Shown here one piece after another: positions 61,322 through 64,000 of a stretch of DNA of 64,000 bases. The notes under the pieces were generated by a model. It saw only the letters and a list, made by a program, of their open reading frames with translations. It did no database searches and was not told where the DNA came from. Position 1 is the first letter of the stretch. Every line of letters begins with the position of its first letter. Source of the stretch: Devosia sp. 66-22. GTDB lineage: Bacteria; Pseudomonadota; Alphaproteobacteria; Rhizobiales; Devosiaceae. A program made the translations under genes and the position numbers. The stretch is taken from NCBI GenBank assembly GCA_001899065.1, contig MKUZ01000008.1, forward strand, positions 1 through 64,000. Direction: 5' to 3'.

Positions 61322-62315
61322 CGGCGGCAAACTCCTCGTAGCGCCAGCACGTCACGCGATGGGTTGGGGTAGCGAAGGTTTCCTCCGGCATCTGCTCGCA
61401 GGCGGCGACCCGGTGCGGGCACCGCGGCGCAAACTGGCAGCCCTTGGGGCGATCGAAGGGATCGGGCGTCGATCCGGGGATCGCCTCGATGCTCTGGTTC
61501 TTGCCCCGGCCGAGCACCGGCATCGAGGCGAGAAGTGCACGGGTGTACGGATGGATCGGGCGGCGCAGCACGTCGTCGACGCTGCCCGTCTCGATGATGT
61601 TGCCCATGTACATGACGGCCACATCGTCGGCGAGCTCGGCGACGACGCCCATGTCGTGGGTGATGAGCATGATGGCCGTGCCATGCTCCTTCTTGAGCGC
61701 CGTCATCAGCTCGAAAATCTGCGCCTGAATGGTGACGTCGAGGGCGGTGGTCGGTTCGTCGGCGATCAGAATCTTGGGGTTGCACGCCATCGCCATGGCG
61801 ATCATCGCGCGCTGCCGCATGCCGCCCGAGAACTGATGCGGGTATTCGTTGATGCGCCGCTCGGGCAGGGGAATGCCCATCGTGCGGAGCAGTTCGACCA
61901 CCTGCACGGCGAGCCGGTGGCCGCGCAGCCTGGTGTGGTAGCGAAGGTTCTCGGCGATCTGGAAGCCGATGGTGAACACGGGGTTCAGCGCCGTCATCGG
62001 ATCCTGGAAGATCATGCTGATCTCGGCGCCGCGGATGGAGCGCATCGGCTTGCCGTTGCGCTCGAGCTTTTCGATGTGAATGTCGCCGCGCTCGCTGTGA
62101 TAGGTGATCGAGCCCTCCTCGATGCGGGAGAGGCGGGGCAGCAGTTGCATGATGGCCGCGGCGGTCACCGACTTGCCGCAACCGCTCTCGCCCACCACGC
62201 ACAGTGTCTTGCCCTTCTTGATGTCGAAGGAGACGCCGTTCACCGCCTTGTTGCAGCGCTGGTTGGTGTAGAAGTAGGTCTTGAGGTTGCGGACGCTGAG
62301 CGCGACGTCGGACAT
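61311..62315 (-). CDS. dipeptide/oligopeptide ABC transporter ATPase (DppD/OppD type)
   Basis: The 334-residue ATPase has Walker A GESGCGKSV, IFQDPMTALNPVFTI, signature FSGGMRQRAMIAMAM, Walker B ILIADEPTTALDVTIQAQI, H-loop ITHDMGVVAE, and the Cys-rich C-terminal GCQFAPRCPHRVAAC. These are DppD/OppD features. It starts 3 bp after the permease stop. Family members import peptides, but some paralogs import sugars or opines. Confidence 0.93.
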   Translation of the reverse strand: MSDVALSVRNLKTYFYTNQRCNKAVNGVSFDIKKGKTLCVVGESGCGKSVTAAAIMQLLPRLSRIEEGSITYHSERGDIHIEKLERNGKPMRSIRGAEISMIFQDPMTALNPVFTIGFQIAENLRYHTRLRGHRLAVQVVELLRTMGIPLPERRINEYPHQFSGGMRQRAMIAMAMACNPKILIADEPTTALDVTIQAQIFELMTALKKEHGTAIMLITHDMGVVAELADDVAVMYMGNIIETGSVDDVLRRPIHPYTRALLASMPVLGRGKNQSIEAIPGSTPDPFDRPKGCQFAPRCPHRVAACEQMPEETFATPTHRVTCWRYEEFAADAA

Positions 62316-62318
62316 GGG

Positions 62319-63254
62319 TCAGCCCTGCTGGGTCGGGTCGGAGGCGTCGCGCAGACCGTCGCCGATGAAGTTCACGCTGAGCACGAACAGCGAAATGAAG
62401 GTGCCGACCGGCAGCCAGAGCCACCAGTTCCGCTGCAGCACGGTGAGGTCCTGCGCGACGTTGAGGATGTTGCCCCAGGTCGGAATGGCCAGCGGCACGC
62501 CGAGGCCGAGAAAGCTGAGGCCGGCTTCCTGCAGGATGAAAGCCGCCGTCGACAGAGTGATGTTGACCATCACCGGACCGAGCGCGTTGGGCAGCATGTG
62601 CTTGAAGCTGATCAGCGCGCGGTTGAGGCCGAAGCTGCGCAGCGCCTGCACATATTCTTCCTCGCGCAGCGACAGCATCTGGGCGCGCACGAGGCGATAG
62701 ATGCCGCACCAGCCGCCCAGGATGAAGATCGCCATGATGTTGAACAGCGACTGCCCGAGGATGGAGACCAGCACGAGCACCAGGATGATCTCGGGGAAGG
62801 CCATGATGGCTTCCGAGACACGCATCGCCACCGCATCGACCCAGCCGCCCACATAGCCGGCATAGCAGCCGATGATCACGCCGATCAGGGCCGAGACAAG
62901 CGCGCTGCCAAGGCCGACCAGGATCGAGATACGGCCACCATAGAGCACGCGCGCGAACACGTCGCGACCGGTTTTGTCGGTACCGAACCAGTGCTCCCAG
63001 GAGGGCGGCTTGTTGATGGCCCTGAGGTTGATCTCCGTCGGGTTCCACGGGGTCAGCAGCGGCGCCAGGATGGAGGCGAGCAGGATGATCGTAAAGATCA
63101 CAAGACCGACAACCGCGAGACGGTTGTTGAGGAATTTGCGAATGAAGCGACTGCCGGTCGCCGCTTTCAGCTGGCCGGCCTCTTCCATCCGGCGGAGCTG
63201 GTCGAACTGCCGGTCGAGGCGGCTGCGTCGGCTGACGATATCGATGAGGGCCAA
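62319..63254 (-). CDS. ABC transporter permease (DppC/OppC type)
   Basis: The 311-residue permease has an N-terminal cytoplasmic leader, helix 1 (about 45-67, LAVVGLVIFTIILLASILAPLLTPW), the periplasmic HWFGTDKTGRDVFARVLYGGRISILVG block, five further helices, and the EAA loop EEYVQALRSFGLNRALISFKHMLPNALGPVMV. These are DppC features. The start is TTG 63254 with GGGGGGAG 7 bases upstream, 2 bp after the DppB-like stop. Any ATG in frame falls far inside the conserved N-terminal region. Confidence 0.9.
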   Translation of the reverse strand: MALIDIVSRRSRLDRQFDQLRRMEEAGQLKAATGSRFIRKFLNNRLAVVGLVIFTIILLASILAPLLTPWNPTEINLRAINKPPSWEHWFGTDKTGRDVFARVLYGGRISILVGLGSALVSALIGVIIGCYAGYVGGWVDAVAMRVSEAIMAFPEIILVLVLVSILGQSLFNIMAIFILGGWCGIYRLVRAQMLSLREEEYVQALRSFGLNRALISFKHMLPNALGPVMVNITLSTAAFILQEAGLSFLGLGVPLAIPTWGNILNVAQDLTVLQRNWWLWLPVGTFISLFVLSVNFIGDGLRDASDPTQQG

Positions 63255-63256
63255 GG

Positions 63257-64000
63257 CTATTCTCCCCCCAGCCGGACGCGCGGATCGATGATCGCGGTGA
63301 GCACGTCGATGATGAGGCTCACGACGAGCACGAGGATGACCGACAGCAGGGCGATGGTCATCACCGTGGGGAGGTCCTTGTTGCGTACCGAGAGGACGAA
63401 CAGATGGCCGAGCCCCGGCCACTGGAAGACCTGCTCGACGATCACCGAGCCGCCGATGAGGATGGGCAGGCGGAAGCCGATCAGCACGACGACGGGCGTC
63501 AGCGCGACGCGAAAGCCATGCAGAAGGTTGACGCGCCATTCCGGCAGGCCCTTGGAACGGGCTGTCTTGATGAACTCCTTGCTCAGCGTGTCGAGCATGG
63601 CGGAGCGCGCGTAGCGCATCACACCCGCCGTCATCATGATCGACAGCACCAGCGCGGGCATGACGAGATTGGGGATGTGGTCCCAATAGGTCGTGTAGCT
63701 CGGCAGCAGCCGGCCACCGACCGGGAGCCAGCCGAGATTGATGGCGAAGACGAGGATGGCGACGAGACCGAAGAAGAACTCGGGGATGGAGACGCCGATC
63801 ATGCCGGCGACGGTGAGGATATTGTCGGTGGCCGAGCCGCGCTTGAGCGCGCTCACCGTGCCGAGGATCGCGCCGAAAATGCTGGAGAGGACGAGCGCGA
63901 CGACCGAAAGTTCGAGTGTCGCGGGCAGGCGCTCCATGAGGATGCGCGAGATGGGAACGCCGCCCGTCAGGGTGCGGCCGAAATTGCCCTGCAGGACACC
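63257..64000 (-). CDS. ABC transporter permease (DppB/OppB type), partial at right edge
   Basis: The gene runs off the window; 247 residues of the C-terminal part are visible. The edge-proximal frame reads GNFGRTLTGGVPISRILMERLPATLELSVVALVLSSI, the standard DppB stretch after the first periplasmic loop. It then has PALVLSIMMTAGVMRYARSAMLDTLSKEFIKTARSKGLPEWRV (EAA loop), and PILIGGSVIVEQVFQWPGLGHL. The N-terminal helix and start lie beyond 64000. Family length is about 310-340, so roughly 65-90 residues are missing. The substrate-binding-protein gene is presumably beyond the edge. Confidence 0.92.
   Translation of the reverse strand, partial: GVLQGNFGRTLTGGVPISRILMERLPATLELSVVALVLSSIFGAILGTVSALKRGSATDNILTVAGMIGVSIPEFFFGLVAILVFAINLGWLPVGGRLLPSYTTYWDHIPNLVMPALVLSIMMTAGVMRYARSAMLDTLSKEFIKTARSKGLPEWRVNLLHGFRVALTPVVVLIGFRLPILIGGSVIVEQVFQWPGLGHLFVLSVRNKDLPTVMTIALLSVILVLVVSLIIDVLTAIIDPRVRLGGE

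Noticed and set aside
62319-63686. Extended 455-codon reading of the DppC-like permease
   Set aside because: The extra N-terminal part is an alternate-frame reading of the DppB-like gene. TTG 63254 with a strong ribosome site is the better start.

Overview
The window is 64 kb of high-GC chromosomal DNA from an alphaproteobacterium. The markers that point there are a CckA-type hybrid kinase beside flagellar genes, a CtrA box, the flgF-flgG-flgA-flgH order, a fliL-fliM-DUF6468-motE chain, and an ATP12-type F1-ATPase chaperone. The overall mix (Opp/Dpp and polar amino acid ABC systems, many sugar and amino acid catabolic genes) suggests Hyphomicrobiales, perhaps near Devosia. That genus-level guess is inference. 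No phage, transposase, CRISPR array or rRNA was seen. One tRNA gene is present, tRNA-Glu(CTC).

Layout. 0.3-12.8 kb holds housekeeping genes on the plus strand (rarA, a YqiJ/flotillin pair, fluoride exporter crcB, an RluA-family pseudouridine synthase, a secreted lectin-like protein, an HAD phosphatase, an ATP12 chaperone, and a DUF4153-like membrane protein with a two-component pair), then a minus-strand M32 carboxypeptidase and a small glycine-zipper protein. 12.9-27.9 kb is a flagellar block: flgF-G-A-H on minus; fliL-fliM-DUF6468-motE and a 1119-residue exported TPR protein on plus; fliO-fliP on minus; flgB-flgC-fliE-fliQ-fliR-flhB on plus. Two small membrane ORFs and cckA follow flhB. The two divergent intergenic regions carry a perfect CtrA box, a sigma54-like site and repeated GGCA-N5-TGCC palindromes resembling FlbD ftr elements.

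31-37.5 kb carries a GNAT acetyltransferase, a CDF cation exporter, an aldo/keto reductase, a MacAB-type exporter and a DUF2188-like protein. 37.4-44.4 kb is a minus-strand block whose core is a surface-glycan set: a WxcM/WlbB-like hexapeptide acyltransferase, a BKACE (DUF849) enzyme, a glycosyltransferase, a Gfo/Idh/MocA dehydrogenase, a DegT aminotransferase and a sulfotransferase. The set looks able to make a rare N-acylated amino sugar and perhaps sulfate it. The 3' end of tRNA-Glu faces this block.

44.7-48.7 kb has an M20 amidohydrolase, a polar amino acid ABC transporter and a PilZ protein. 48.8-64 kb is a large catabolic locus. It has two divergent promoter regions, each with a TTAT-N4-ATAA palindrome, feeding genes for two transaminases, an AllA-like lyase, a cytoplasmic five-bladed propeller, two DHDPS/NAL-type aldolases, a DAO-type flavoenzyme, an amidohydrolase, an FMN alpha-hydroxy-acid oxidase, a hexapeptide acyltransferase, two unrecognised proteins and a Dpp/Opp ABC importer that runs off the right edge. 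I do not recognise this combination as a known pathway; it is the best candidate here for an undescribed catabolic system.
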